Shown here piece by piece: positions 53,224 to 61,765 of a stretch of DNA of 64,000 nt; position 1 is the first letter of the stretch, and every line of letters starts with the position of its first letter. Position numbers and translations under genes: made by a program. The notes under the pieces were generated by a model. That model searched no databases and was not told the DNA's origin. It saw only the letters and a list, made by a program, of their open reading frames with translations. The DNA is from RPQJ01 sp963698735 (GTDB lineage: Bacteria > Pseudomonadota > Gammaproteobacteria > Steroidobacterales > Steroidobacteraceae). The stretch spans positions 1 to 64,000 of the forward strand of contig CAVOSA010000010.1 of assembly GCA_963698735.1 (NCBI GenBank), in the 5' to 3' direction.

Positions 53224-53829
53224 ATGGATCTCTCCTGGACGACGTTTGCGGGCATCGCGCTCGGTATCGGGCTCGCCGCGGCCACCGGTTTCCGCGTGTT
53301 CCTGCCCTTGCTCATCGCCGGGCTGGCTGCGCATTTCGGCTACATCCCGCTCTCCGAGAACTTCCAGTGGCTGGCGAGCTGGCCGGCGCTGACCATGCTG
53401 GGCACGGCCGCTGCGGCCGAGATCCTCGCGTACTACATTCCGGGCGTGGACCACGCGCTCGACGTCATGGCGAGTCCGGCCACCCTGGTGGCGGGCGCGG
53501 TCGCGAGCGCAGCGGTCATGACCGACCTGCCCCCGAGCATCCTGTGGCCGGTCGCGATCATCGGTGGCAGCGGCATCGCGGGTCTTACCAAGGGCGGTTC
53601 GGCGCTGATCCGTGCGAAATCCGGCCTCATGACTGGCGGGCTCGGCAACCCGGTGGTGTCGACGGCCGAGACCATCGGCGCGACGGGACTGTCGATCTTC
53701 GCGATCGCGTTGCCCGTGGTCGCGCTGCTCCTGATCGTCGTCCTGCTGTTCTGGGTGGTGCGCAAGACGGGACGGTTCCTGTTCGGACGCCGGCAGGCCG
53801 AGGCCGTAGCCGCGCAACGGGAGCCCTGA
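53224..53829 (+). CDS. DUF4126 family membrane protein
   Basis: 201 aa from ATG 53224 with GAGGTGG upstream. Four to five hydrophobic segments, starting FAGIALGIGLAAATGFRVFLPLL, with SWPALTMLGTAAAAEILAYYIPGVDHALD after it. The pattern fits DUF4126. Function unknown. Confidence 0.85.
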   Translation: MDLSWTTFAGIALGIGLAAATGFRVFLPLLIAGLAAHFGYIPLSENFQWLASWPALTMLGTAAAAEILAYYIPGVDHALDVMASPATLVAGAVASAAVMTDLPPSILWPVAIIGGSGIAGLTKGGSALIRAKSGLMTGGLGNPVVSTAETIGATGLSIFAIALPVVALLLIVVLLFWVVRKTGRFLFGRRQAEAVAAQREP

Positions 53830-53838
53830 GCGGGGACT

Positions 53839-54612
53839 ATGTGCCTGCTGGTCCTCGCATGGGAGTCGCATCCGCGTTATCGGCTGATCCTGGCCGCGAA
53901 TCGCGATGAATTCCACGAGCGACCTGCGGCGCCGCTCGCCTGGTGGCCGGAGGATCCGCGCATTCTCGCGGGGCGTGACTTGCGCGGCTCGGGCACCTGG
54001 ATGGGCGCGACCCGTTCGGGCCGCTTCGGCGTCGTCACGAATTTCCGCGATCTCGAACAGCCGCCCGCCGACGCGCCGTCACGAGGCGAACTCGTGACTC
54101 GCTTCCTGTCCGGGGCAGTGTCGCCGCCGCAGTACCTCGATGAACTGCGCGACCGCGCGCTGCGCTACGCAGGCTTCAGCCTGCTCGTCGGCGGGCCGCG
54201 TGCGCTCCACTACTTCTCGAACCGTGACGGCCGCGAAGCGCGGCCGCTCGAACGCGGGGTCTACGGACTCAGCAACCACCGGCTCGACTCCCCGTGGCCC
54301 AAGCTGCTGCGCACCCGTGCGCGACTGTCAGAACTGCTCGCGACGGATCGCGTCGCGCCGGAACCCCTGTTCGACCTGCTGGCGGACCGCACACCGGCCG
54401 ATCTCGACGAAACGCCGGACACCGGCTTGCCGCCCGAATGGGAGCGCGCGCTGTCCTCGCCTTTCGTCCTGCACGAACGCTACGGCACGCGCTGTTCCAC
54501 GGTGCTGCTGGTCGAGCACGGCGGTCGCACGACGATGCTCGAACGCCGTTTCGACGAACGTGGCGTCACGACGGGCGCAAGTCGCCTGGCGTTCGACCCG
54601 TCGCCTGAATGA
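53839..54612 (+). CDS. NRDE family protein (TANGO2-like)
   Basis: 257 aa. The defining NRDE appears in LILAANRDEFHERP (about residues 17-30), preceded by the nucleophile-like MCLLVLAW start with Cys2, then WPEDPRILAGRDLRGSGTWMG. Related to TANGO2 of eukaryotes; suggested Ntn-hydrolase fold. Its stop overlaps the tamA start by four bases. Confidence 0.92.
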   Translation: MCLLVLAWESHPRYRLILAANRDEFHERPAAPLAWWPEDPRILAGRDLRGSGTWMGATRSGRFGVVTNFRDLEQPPADAPSRGELVTRFLSGAVSPPQYLDELRDRALRYAGFSLLVGGPRALHYFSNRDGREARPLERGVYGLSNHRLDSPWPKLLRTRARLSELLATDRVAPEPLFDLLADRTPADLDETPDTGLPPEWERALSSPFVLHERYGTRCSTVLLVEHGGRTTMLERRFDERGVTTGASRLAFDPSPE

Positions 54613-56414
54613 TGGGCAGCGCGGCCAGTCATCGCGGCCTGCCGGTTCGGCTCGCACGACTTGCGGTCCTCGCGTGCGCGCTCGCCTGGCCGGCACTCGT
54701 GACCGCGGCAGCGCCGAAGGAACGCATCGACATCCGCATCGACGGCGTCCCGGACGACATGGCGGCGAACGTCCGCTCCTACCTGACGCTCACGCGCTAC
54801 ACGACTCGCGAGGACCTGACCGACCCCCAGGTCCGCCGGCTCGCGGACCGTGCCGTGGACGAGGCGGCCGACGCGCTGCGTCCCTTCGGTTTCTACGCGC
54901 CCAAGATCCGCAGCCGCACCAGTCGCGACGACCCCAAGTGGATTGTCCGCCTGAAGATCGCGCCGGGCGAACCCGTCCGCATGCAGGCGGTCGACGTCGA
55001 GATCGCCGGGGCCGGCGCGACGGACAAGGAACTCCTGCAGGTCAGGGCGGAATCGACGCTGAAGCCTGGTACGCGCCTCGACCACACGAGTTACGAGTCA
55101 CTCAAGGCCTCGTTGCTGCGCACCGCGCGCGACCGAGGCTACCTCGACGCCACACTGACGCGCCGGGAGCTGATCGTGAACCCGAAGCAACTGACCGCCG
55201 ACGCGCGGATCACGCTCGAGACCGGCGGCCGCTACGAGTTCGGAGCGCTGGAGCTGGACCAGGACGTCATCGACGACGACCTGATCCGGGCTTACGTCCG
55301 CTTCGCACAGGGCCAGCCGTATTCGCCGGAACAGATCAACGCCACGCAGTTCGCGCTCGAGGACAGCAATTACTTCTCGTCCGTCGTCATCACGCCGGGC
55401 GAACGCGACAGGACGACCCTGACCGTGCCGGTCAGCATCCACGTCGAGCCGATCAAGCGCAATCGCTACGCCGTCAACGCGGGTTACGGCACGGACACCG
55501 GCATCCGCGGCCAGTTCACCTGGGACAACCGGCTGGTCAATACGCGCGGCCACCGTTCGCGCCTCGAACTCACGGCGTCGGAAGTCCGCTACGAAGCGCT
55601 CGCTCGCTACGTGATCCCCGTCGGCGACCCGAGCCTGGAAAAGCTCGAATTTTCGCTCGGCTACATCGACGAGGACATCGGCGACCTCAGGAGCCAACGC
55701 ACCGAACTCACCGGCGGCCTGACCCAGGTGTTCGGGCACTGGCAGCAGGTGCTGTTCCTCAAGCTCAACGACGAACGCACGATCTTCCCCGACGGCACGT
55801 CGGAGCAGGCGCTGCTATTGATCCCGGGCATCAGCTACGCGAGCCTGCCGCCGAACTTTCTTACCGGGTGGGTACGCGATGCGGCGTACTACGTCGAACT
55901 CTCGGGCAGCCCGGCGACGCTCGGGTCGGATGCGTCGTACCTGCGCTTCTACGGCCGGGCTGAGCGCGTCTGGCCGATCCGCGGGCCCTGGTACGTGCGC
56001 GGGCGCGGGGAACTCGGCACCAGCTGGGTCGACGACTTCTCCGCGTTGCCGGCCTCGCAGCGCTTCTTCGCCGGTGGCGACCGCAGCGTGCGTGGCTTCG
56101 CGCTCAACGAACTGAGCCCGCCGCTCGACGGCACGCAGACACGCGCCAACTCTTCCGGCCAGGGTGGCGGTGGCGAACACAAAGTCGTCGCCAGCGTGGA
56201 ATTCGAACGGGACTTTCCCCGCAACTTCCGCGGCGCCGTGTTCTTCGATACCGGCAACGCATTCAACGACTGGAGCACGCCGCTCGAGTATTCCGTTGGC
56301 GTCGGCGTGCGCTGGAGACTGCCGATGCTGATGATCGGCATCGATGTCGCGCAGGCGCTGTCGGAATCCGGCCGCAAGCCCCGTCTCCACCTGAACATCA
56401 CGCAGGTGCTGTAG
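54609..56414 (+). CDS. tamA: Translocation and assembly module TamA (Omp85 family)
   Basis: 601 aa. Signal peptide (about residues 1-35, ending AAAP), POTRA repeats (IDIRIDGVPDDMAANVRSYL; AVDVEIAGAGATDKEL; YEFGALELDQDVIDDDL), then a C-terminal Omp85 barrel with FFAGGDRSVRGFALNELSP (the conserved VRGF/Y loop) and a last strand PRLHLNITQVL. With TamB it spans the envelope in autotransporter and lipid traffic. tamB follows one base later. Confidence 0.95.
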   Translation: MMGSAASHRGLPVRLARLAVLACALAWPALVTAAAPKERIDIRIDGVPDDMAANVRSYLTLTRYTTREDLTDPQVRRLADRAVDEAADALRPFGFYAPKIRSRTSRDDPKWIVRLKIAPGEPVRMQAVDVEIAGAGATDKELLQVRAESTLKPGTRLDHTSYESLKASLLRTARDRGYLDATLTRRELIVNPKQLTADARITLETGGRYEFGALELDQDVIDDDLIRAYVRFAQGQPYSPEQINATQFALEDSNYFSSVVITPGERDRTTLTVPVSIHVEPIKRNRYAVNAGYGTDTGIRGQFTWDNRLVNTRGHRSRLELTASEVRYEALARYVIPVGDPSLEKLEFSLGYIDEDIGDLRSQRTELTGGLTQVFGHWQQVLFLKLNDERTIFPDGTSEQALLLIPGISYASLPPNFLTGWVRDAAYYVELSGSPATLGSDASYLRFYGRAERVWPIRGPWYVRGRGELGTSWVDDFSALPASQRFFAGGDRSVRGFALNELSPPLDGTQTRANSSGQGGGGEHKVVASVEFERDFPRNFRGAVFFDTGNAFNDWSTPLEYSVGVGVRWRLPMLMIGIDVAQALSESGRKPRLHLNITQVL

Positions 56415-56415
56415 C

Positions 56416-59400
56416 GTGCGTCGCGGCTGGCTCATTTTCGGCGGACTGCTGCTGTTCCTGGCAGGCGCACTGGGCGGAATCACGCACTGGCTGGTCAACA
56501 CGCAGCAGGGACTCGACTTCGCGCTGGCGCAGCTGCACCGCCTGCCGAACGTGAGCATCGAGGTGTTCGGCGCGCGCGGCACGCTGGCCGGCACGCTGGA
56601 AGCAAACCGCATCGTGCTCGATCACGAGGCGGTGCACATCGTCGTGCGCGGCGTGAAGGTGAAGCCCGAACCCGCTGGCCTCGTCGTGGGCAGGCTCGGC
56701 CTCGAGGACCTGTCGATCGCCCGCACCGAAGTGACGCTCAAGCGGCGACCCCCGCAGCCGGAATCGGAGCCGCATTTCCTGCCGGCCGGCCTGCACCTCA
56801 CGGCGCCCGGCTTCCGGCTCGGCGCAATCGCGGTCACCTTGCAGAATGGCCAGCGCATCGAGGCACGTGAGGCAAAAGGCTCGCTCGATGTCACGCGCTG
56901 GCGACTTACCCTCGACCCCGTGGATGTCCGCGGCCCGGACGGGCTGATCACGGGCTCGCTCGTGCTGCGTGCAATGCAGCCGCTCGGCCTGCGAGCCGAC
57001 CTGCGCGGCGAATGGCAACTGCCCGGCGACGAGTTCGAGTACCGCTTCCGCATGGTGACGCGCGGCAATCTCGATCGGCTCGGCGCGGACCTGTACCTCG
57101 ATTCGCCCGCCAAGCTCACGTTTACCGGCACGTTGCTCGACCTGACGGAAAAGCCACGCGCCGACGGCACGTTCCGCCTGTCGGACTTCGACGGGTCGCC
57201 GTGGATTCCCGCGGGCCGTCTGCCGCAGCTCAGCGGCTCCGTCACGCTGGCGGCGGGGCTTTCGTCGCTGGGCCTCGACGGCACGTTTACCTCGCCGGCG
57301 CTGCCGGGCCAGCAGCTGCGCCTGCAGGGCGCGGGACGCTGGGAAGGCAAGACGATCGAACTCGCGAACCTGCAGGCATGGCTGCCGCGGATGGGACTCT
57401 CCGTCACGTCGAGCGGCACCGTCACGCTGCCGGCTGCAGATGCACCGGACGGCACGTTGCCACGCCTCGTGCTCAACGGTGAATGGGTGGCACTGCGGTG
57501 GCCGGTCGCACTGGAAGGCGAACCGGTCGTGCAGAGCCCGCAGGGTGTCTACACGCTCGAAGGCTCGATGCCTTACCGGTTCACGACGCGCGCGCAGGTC
57601 GAGGGCCCGGCGATTCCGTCGACGAGCTTCGAGGCCGCAGGAACCGTGACCAGGGACAGCGTGCTGCTCGACCGTTTCGACGGCTATGCGTTGCGCGGGC
57701 GGCTCCAGGGTCGCGGCGCCCTGTCGTGGGCGGGCAACCAGGCCTGGAACTTCGACGTCGACGCCAGCTCGATCGCGATCAGCGAGCTGCGGCCGGGTGT
57801 GGAAGGCCGCTTGAACGCCAGGGGCACGATCGCGGGAGCAGGCCTGAACTCCGCGGCACCCTGGACCGCGCGCCTCTCGTCTCTGTCGGGAACCATGTTC
57901 GGCCGGCCCCTGACGGGCCGCGGCGAGATCTCGCATCGCGACGGCAACTTCGACCTCAAGGGCGTGCGCATCGCGAACGGCCCTTCGTTCGCGGACATCA
58001 ACGGGCGCATCGGTGCGACCGCGCTGGACCTGGACTGGAACGTCGACCTGCGCTCGCTCGCCGTCGCTTTGCCGGGGATGAGCGGGCAGCTCGTTTCCCG
58101 CGGCACGGCCCGCGGCACGGCGCAGCGTCCGCAATTGCAGGGCACCGCACGAGTGCGCGAGTTCTCGTATGGTGGCGTGGACGTCGCCAGCATCGACTTC
58201 GAGGCCGACATCGACACGAGCGACCAGCGTCGTTCCAGCGTGTCGTTCCGTGCGGACACGATCGACGCCGCCGGACTGGGCATCGATTTCGCACGAGGCA
58301 GCCTGGCCGGCCTCATGGCCGATCACCGCATCACGCTCGACGTGGCGTCCCCAGGCGATCCCGAGCGCCGCATCACCGAGTTCAAGGGAGAACTGCTGGC
58401 GGAAGGCGGTTACGACCTGGCGCGGAACGAGTGGACCGGGGACCTGTCCAGCGCAGAGATCCGCTTCCCGGAGGGCGATGCACGCCTGATTCAGCCCGCC
58501 GCGCTGGTGCTCGGACCGTCGCTGCTGCGCGCAGCGCCCATCTGTCTCCGCACCGACGCCGACGCCCGGTTGTGCGTCGAAGGCGAGCACCGCGCACAGC
58601 CGCTTTCCTGGCGCATGATCTACAGTGCGCAGGACTGGCCGCTGCAGCGTTTGCTGCGGTCGCTGCTGGGCTGGCGCGAGTTCGACGGCCGCCTGCAGGC
58701 GAGCGGCTGGGCGGAGAAGACGCCCGGCAAGGACTGGGTCGGCGGGACGACGCTGCTCGTAGACGAACCGACCATCAATATTCCGCGCAACAAGTTCCGC
58801 GTCGAGCGCATCCCGCTCGGCAGCAGCCGGTTCGACCTGCGCGCCGAACCCGACCGGATCCTTGCGAATGTCGACATCGACGTCGACGAATCGACCCGGA
58901 TCGAAGGCGAGGCCGTCGTGACGCGCGTGGCGGGGCAGCTGCTCACGTCGCCGCTGTCCGGGCACGTCAAGGGCCGGTCGGAAGCGATCAAGGCACTTCC
59001 GCTGCTGATACCCGAGATCGACCGGGCCGCGGGACGACTGGACGGCAACATCACGCTCGGCGGCACGCTTGGTGAGCCGACGTTCAACGGCGACTTCCAG
59101 GTGCGCGACGGCGTGCTCGAGCTCTACCGCACCAACCTGAAGATCACGGGACTGAAGGCCGATGGCGCCTTCACGGGCGACGTGCTCAAGTTCTCGGCGA
59201 CCGGTGCCACGGCCAAGGGCGGCCTGACCCTGGACGGCAATTTCAGCTGGCCCGACGGCATCATGACGGGCTCGATGCTGATGCGGGGCGAGCAGTTGCT
59301 GGTGGCCGACACACCCGAGCTTCGCGTGCTCGCGTCACCCGACCTGGTGCTGCGCGCAGGCGCGAACGGCTACGAGGTCGAAGGCGAAGTGAAGATTCCC

Positions 59401-60216
59401 AGCGCGCGAATTTCGCCGCGCCAGCTCACGACCACGGTCAGCACGTCGCCGGACGAACGCATCGTCGGCCTGGAGGATGTCGACGAGTCCGGACCGTCGA
59501 CCGCCGACCGCATCACGAGCCGGATCAAGGTCAGCCTGGGCGATGCCGTTCGCGTCGATGCGTACGGACTCAAGGCGCGGCTCGAGGGTAGCGTCACCGT
59601 TTCGACGGTGCCGGACGACGTCGCGCGCGGCAACGGCGTGATCAGGGTGGCGGAAGGCCAGTACCGGGCGTTCGGCCAGGACGTGCGCATCACCAGGGGC
59701 ACGCTCACCTACAACGACACACCGCTCAGCGAGCCGCTGCTCGACATCGTCGCCGAGCGCAAGATCAAGGATGCCGACATCACGGTGGCGGTGAACGTGC
59801 GCGGGACGATCGACCAGCCGTTCATCACGATCACCTCGCAACCCGCCATGCCAAGCAACGAGGCACTGTCGTACCTGCTGACCGGGCGTTCGATCGACAC
59901 TTTGCAGTCGGGCGAGGCCGCCGACATCAACAAGGCCGCCGAGAACCTGGCTTTCAGCGGCGGCGGCCTGCTGCTCGGCGGCGTTGGCTCGCGCCTCGGA
60001 CTCGACGAAGTGTCGGTGGAGCGTACCGGCGACGACGACACCTCCGTCGTGCTCGGCAAGGCACTGTCGCCGAAGCTGTTCGTGAGCTACGGCATCTCGA
60101 TTGCGGAGGCGATCAATACGATCAAGCTCCGGTACACGTTGAACGAGCGCTGGTCGATCAAGGCCGAGGCGGGTCTGGAGCAGAGCGCGGACGTCGAGTA
60201 CAGGATCGAGCGGTAG
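56416..60216 (+). CDS. tamB: Translocation and assembly module TamB (AsmA-like)
   Basis: 1266 aa from a GTG. An N-terminal signal anchor (WLIFGGLLLFLAGALGGIT, residues 5-23) is followed by a very long beta-rich repeat region of AsmA type, and a C-terminal TamB/DUF490 domain from about residue 960 (LTYNDTPLSEPLLDIVAERKI, EALSYLLTGRSID, ending SADVEYRIER). It bridges the inner membrane to TamA and is linked to phospholipid transport. Length is normal for the family. Confidence 0.95.
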   Translation: MRRGWLIFGGLLLFLAGALGGITHWLVNTQQGLDFALAQLHRLPNVSIEVFGARGTLAGTLEANRIVLDHEAVHIVVRGVKVKPEPAGLVVGRLGLEDLSIARTEVTLKRRPPQPESEPHFLPAGLHLTAPGFRLGAIAVTLQNGQRIEAREAKGSLDVTRWRLTLDPVDVRGPDGLITGSLVLRAMQPLGLRADLRGEWQLPGDEFEYRFRMVTRGNLDRLGADLYLDSPAKLTFTGTLLDLTEKPRADGTFRLSDFDGSPWIPAGRLPQLSGSVTLAAGLSSLGLDGTFTSPALPGQQLRLQGAGRWEGKTIELANLQAWLPRMGLSVTSSGTVTLPAADAPDGTLPRLVLNGEWVALRWPVALEGEPVVQSPQGVYTLEGSMPYRFTTRAQVEGPAIPSTSFEAAGTVTRDSVLLDRFDGYALRGRLQGRGALSWAGNQAWNFDVDASSIAISELRPGVEGRLNARGTIAGAGLNSAAPWTARLSSLSGTMFGRPLTGRGEISHRDGNFDLKGVRIANGPSFADINGRIGATALDLDWNVDLRSLAVALPGMSGQLVSRGTARGTAQRPQLQGTARVREFSYGGVDVASIDFEADIDTSDQRRSSVSFRADTIDAAGLGIDFARGSLAGLMADHRITLDVASPGDPERRITEFKGELLAEGGYDLARNEWTGDLSSAEIRFPEGDARLIQPAALVLGPSLLRAAPICLRTDADARLCVEGEHRAQPLSWRMIYSAQDWPLQRLLRSLLGWREFDGRLQASGWAEKTPGKDWVGGTTLLVDEPTINIPRNKFRVERIPLGSSRFDLRAEPDRILANVDIDVDESTRIEGEAVVTRVAGQLLTSPLSGHVKGRSEAIKALPLLIPEIDRAAGRLDGNITLGGTLGEPTFNGDFQVRDGVLELYRTNLKITGLKADGAFTGDVLKFSATGATAKGGLTLDGNFSWPDGIMTGSMLMRGEQLLVADTPELRVLASPDLVLRAGANGYEVEGEVKIPSARISPRQLTTTVSTSPDERIVGLEDVDESGPSTADRITSRIKVSLGDAVRVDAYGLKARLEGSVTVSTVPDDVARGNGVIRVAEGQYRAFGQDVRITRGTLTYNDTPLSEPLLDIVAERKIKDADITVAVNVRGTIDQPFITITSQPAMPSNEALSYLLTGRSIDTLQSGEAADINKAAENLAFSGGGLLLGGVGSRLGLDEVSVERTGDDDTSVVLGKALSPKLFVSYGISIAEAINTIKLRYTLNERWSIKAEAGLEQSADVEYRIER

Positions 60217-60241
60217 CGACATCGCCTTGCGAGGGTCGATT

Positions 60242-60565
60242 GGGCGGGGTTCCGGTCTTGCTCCGGCGAGCGGAAAGGCAGACACGCTCGCCGGAGCAAG
60301 ACCGGAACCCCACCCCCGACATTCCGCGCCTGAGCGACTCATCGGGCCGATCGATCTGCGGCGACCGCCGTCGACTGCGCCCGCCCGATGACTCGCACGG
60401 CGCATGCAGCCGGACAGCGCTCGTCGACGATACATGCGCCGTGCGAATTCCCGGGCTTGGGCGGGAATTCGCTCAGGCGCGGAGTATCCGGCGTCCGTTC
60501 CGGGTCCGATCCCGGCGAGCGTGTCTGCCTTTCCGCTCGCCGGGATCGGGCCTGGAACGGACGCC
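60242..60565. repeat. Nested palindromic element with inverted hairpin ends
   Basis: This fills the gap between tamB and the Nudix gene (60217-60593; no protein gene seen). Left hairpin: 27-bp perfect stem 60246-60272/60285-60311, loop GAAAGGCAGACA, plus three outer pairs. Right hairpin: 32-bp stem 60490-60521/60534-60565 with only two G.T pairs, loop TGTCTGCCTTTC. The central 32 bases of the two hairpins (60263-60294; 60512-60543) are identical in inverted orientation, while the outer stems differ. Between them lie inverted arms CCGCGCCTGAGCGA (60324-60337; complement 60469-60482), a 14-bp repeat (60393-60406/60433-60446) and GAATTCCCG/CGGGAATTC. The outer pairs share the midpoint 60403. Confidence 0.88.
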
Positions 60566-60593
60566 CATGAATCCCAGACGCCCACAGCGCACT

Positions 60594-61217
60594 TCAATCG
60601 AAGTCCGTGGGAATCTCCGGGCGCAGAAAGTGCTGCCGCATGCGCAGCACCTGCTGCGGCGTGCAGCGCCCGATCGACATCGGCGGCAGGGCGTCCGGCG
60701 CGAAGAAATCCACGCCATCCGTCTCGTAGCTGCCACGCGCCTCGCCACCCACGATCTCGCAGAGAAAGAACGCCTTCCAGCTGTGGTGCAGCGAGAGCGT
60801 GTGGCCGTGAGCATTGCGGTCGTACAGCGCGGCGAGCTTGATCGCGCGCACGCGGAAGCCGGCCTCCTGCTCGATCTCGCGCCGCACTGCACCTGACGGT
60901 GAATCGTTCACGTCGGCCCAGCCGCCCGGCAGGGTCCAGAGCCCGTCCGCGGTCTCGCGGACCAGCAACACCTTGCCATCGTCGGGACGGAAGACAGCGC
61001 CGCGGACTTCGATCTTGGGGGTGACGTAGCCGCTCTCGCGCGCCCAGTCGGCGCGCAAACCGGCCGGGTCCGCACCGGCGCCCTGTGCGAGCAACTCAGC
61101 GGCAATCCGCTCGATGGCGTCGTAACGTTCGCGGTCGTACTCGTCTTTGCAGAAATGCAGGCCCGTGCGGGAGAGCGCCTGCAGGCTGCGGAAGAGTTCG
61201 AGACGCCGGTCACTCAT
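60594..61217 (-). CDS. Nudix hydrolase with N-terminal Nudix_N-type domain
   Basis: 207 aa. The first 60 residues (LELFRSLQALSRTGLHFCKDEYDRERYDAIERIA) are the helical extension found in a set of Nudix proteins active on nucleotide sugars or diphosphates. The Nudix box reads GGWADVNDSPSGAVRREIEQEAGF: the first Glu is replaced by Asn/Asp and the third catalytic position is Gln rather than Glu, so metal binding may be altered. It is divergent from argR. Confidence 0.88.
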   Translation of the reverse strand: MSDRRLELFRSLQALSRTGLHFCKDEYDRERYDAIERIAAELLAQGAGADPAGLRADWARESGYVTPKIEVRGAVFRPDDGKVLLVRETADGLWTLPGGWADVNDSPSGAVRREIEQEAGFRVRAIKLAALYDRNAHGHTLSLHHSWKAFFLCEIVGGEARGSYETDGVDFFAPDALPPMSIGRCTPQQVLRMRQHFLRPEIPTDFD

Positions 61218-61232
61218 GGCCAGTCCCCGGGC

Positions 61233-61257
61233 TTGACACCGTTTGCATAATTATGCA
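61233..61257 (+). promoter_or_regulatory. argR promoter with overlapping ARG box
   Basis: TTGACA at 61233-61238 is a consensus -35. Six bases after it, TGCATAATTATGCA (61244-61257) is a perfect palindrome that fits an ARG box, inside the promoter spacer, so bound ArgR should block RNA polymerase. It lies 37 bases before the argR start, in the gap with the divergent Nudix gene. Confidence 0.7.
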
Positions 61258-61293
61258 CATTTACGGACCTTTTATTCACCTGTGCCCCAAGCA

Positions 61294-61755
61294 ATGCCGC
61301 TGACTGCCGACCTCAATGCCCAGGCCCAGCGCCGCGATGCGATCGTCCGCATCCTGCGCCAGAACGCCGTTGCGCGTCAGGCCGAGCTGGTCGACCTGCT
61401 GCATCGCGAAGGCCATGACGCCACGCAGTCGAGCGTGAGCCGCGACCTGCGCGAACTTGGCGTGGTCAAGGGCGGCGACCGTTACCTGCTGCCGGCGGTC
61501 GAGGACGCGCTCACCCCGAGCCACTTCGAAAGCATCCGCACGTTCGTCAAGGGCTACCGCGCCGCGGGGCCCTGCCTGACCGTAATCCGGACGTCAGTCG
61601 GCACGGCCCAGAGCGTCGCCATCGCGCTCGACAAGGCACGCTGGCCGGAAGTCGTCGGCACCATCGCGGGCGACGACACGATCTTCATTGCCACGGAGAG
61701 TGCCCGCATGCAGCGCCGCCTGCACGAGCAGCTCCGCACCCACTTCGGACGCTGA
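61294..61755 (+). CDS. argR: Arginine repressor ArgR
   Basis: 153 aa from ATG 61294; an earlier in-frame ATG at 61243 lies within the ARG box. The winged helix-turn-helix covers residues 10-60 (DATQSSVSRDLRELGVVK), and the C-terminal hexamer/arginine-binding domain carries VGTIAGDDTIFI (about 128-139). It controls arginine metabolism with L-arginine as corepressor. It sits ten bases upstream of argG in the same direction, probably in one transcript. Confidence 0.95.
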   Translation: MPLTADLNAQAQRRDAIVRILRQNAVARQAELVDLLHREGHDATQSSVSRDLRELGVVKGGDRYLLPAVEDALTPSHFESIRTFVKGYRAAGPCLTVIRTSVGTAQSVAIALDKARWPEVVGTIAGDDTIFIATESARMQRRLHEQLRTHFGR

Positions 61756-61765
61756 GAGTTCCCCG

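Noticed and set aside
56398..58965. Long antisense open frame across the first half of tamB
   Set aside because: Composition (Arg, Gln, Ala) and lack of any domain mark it as a shadow of tamB, which continues through the whole region.
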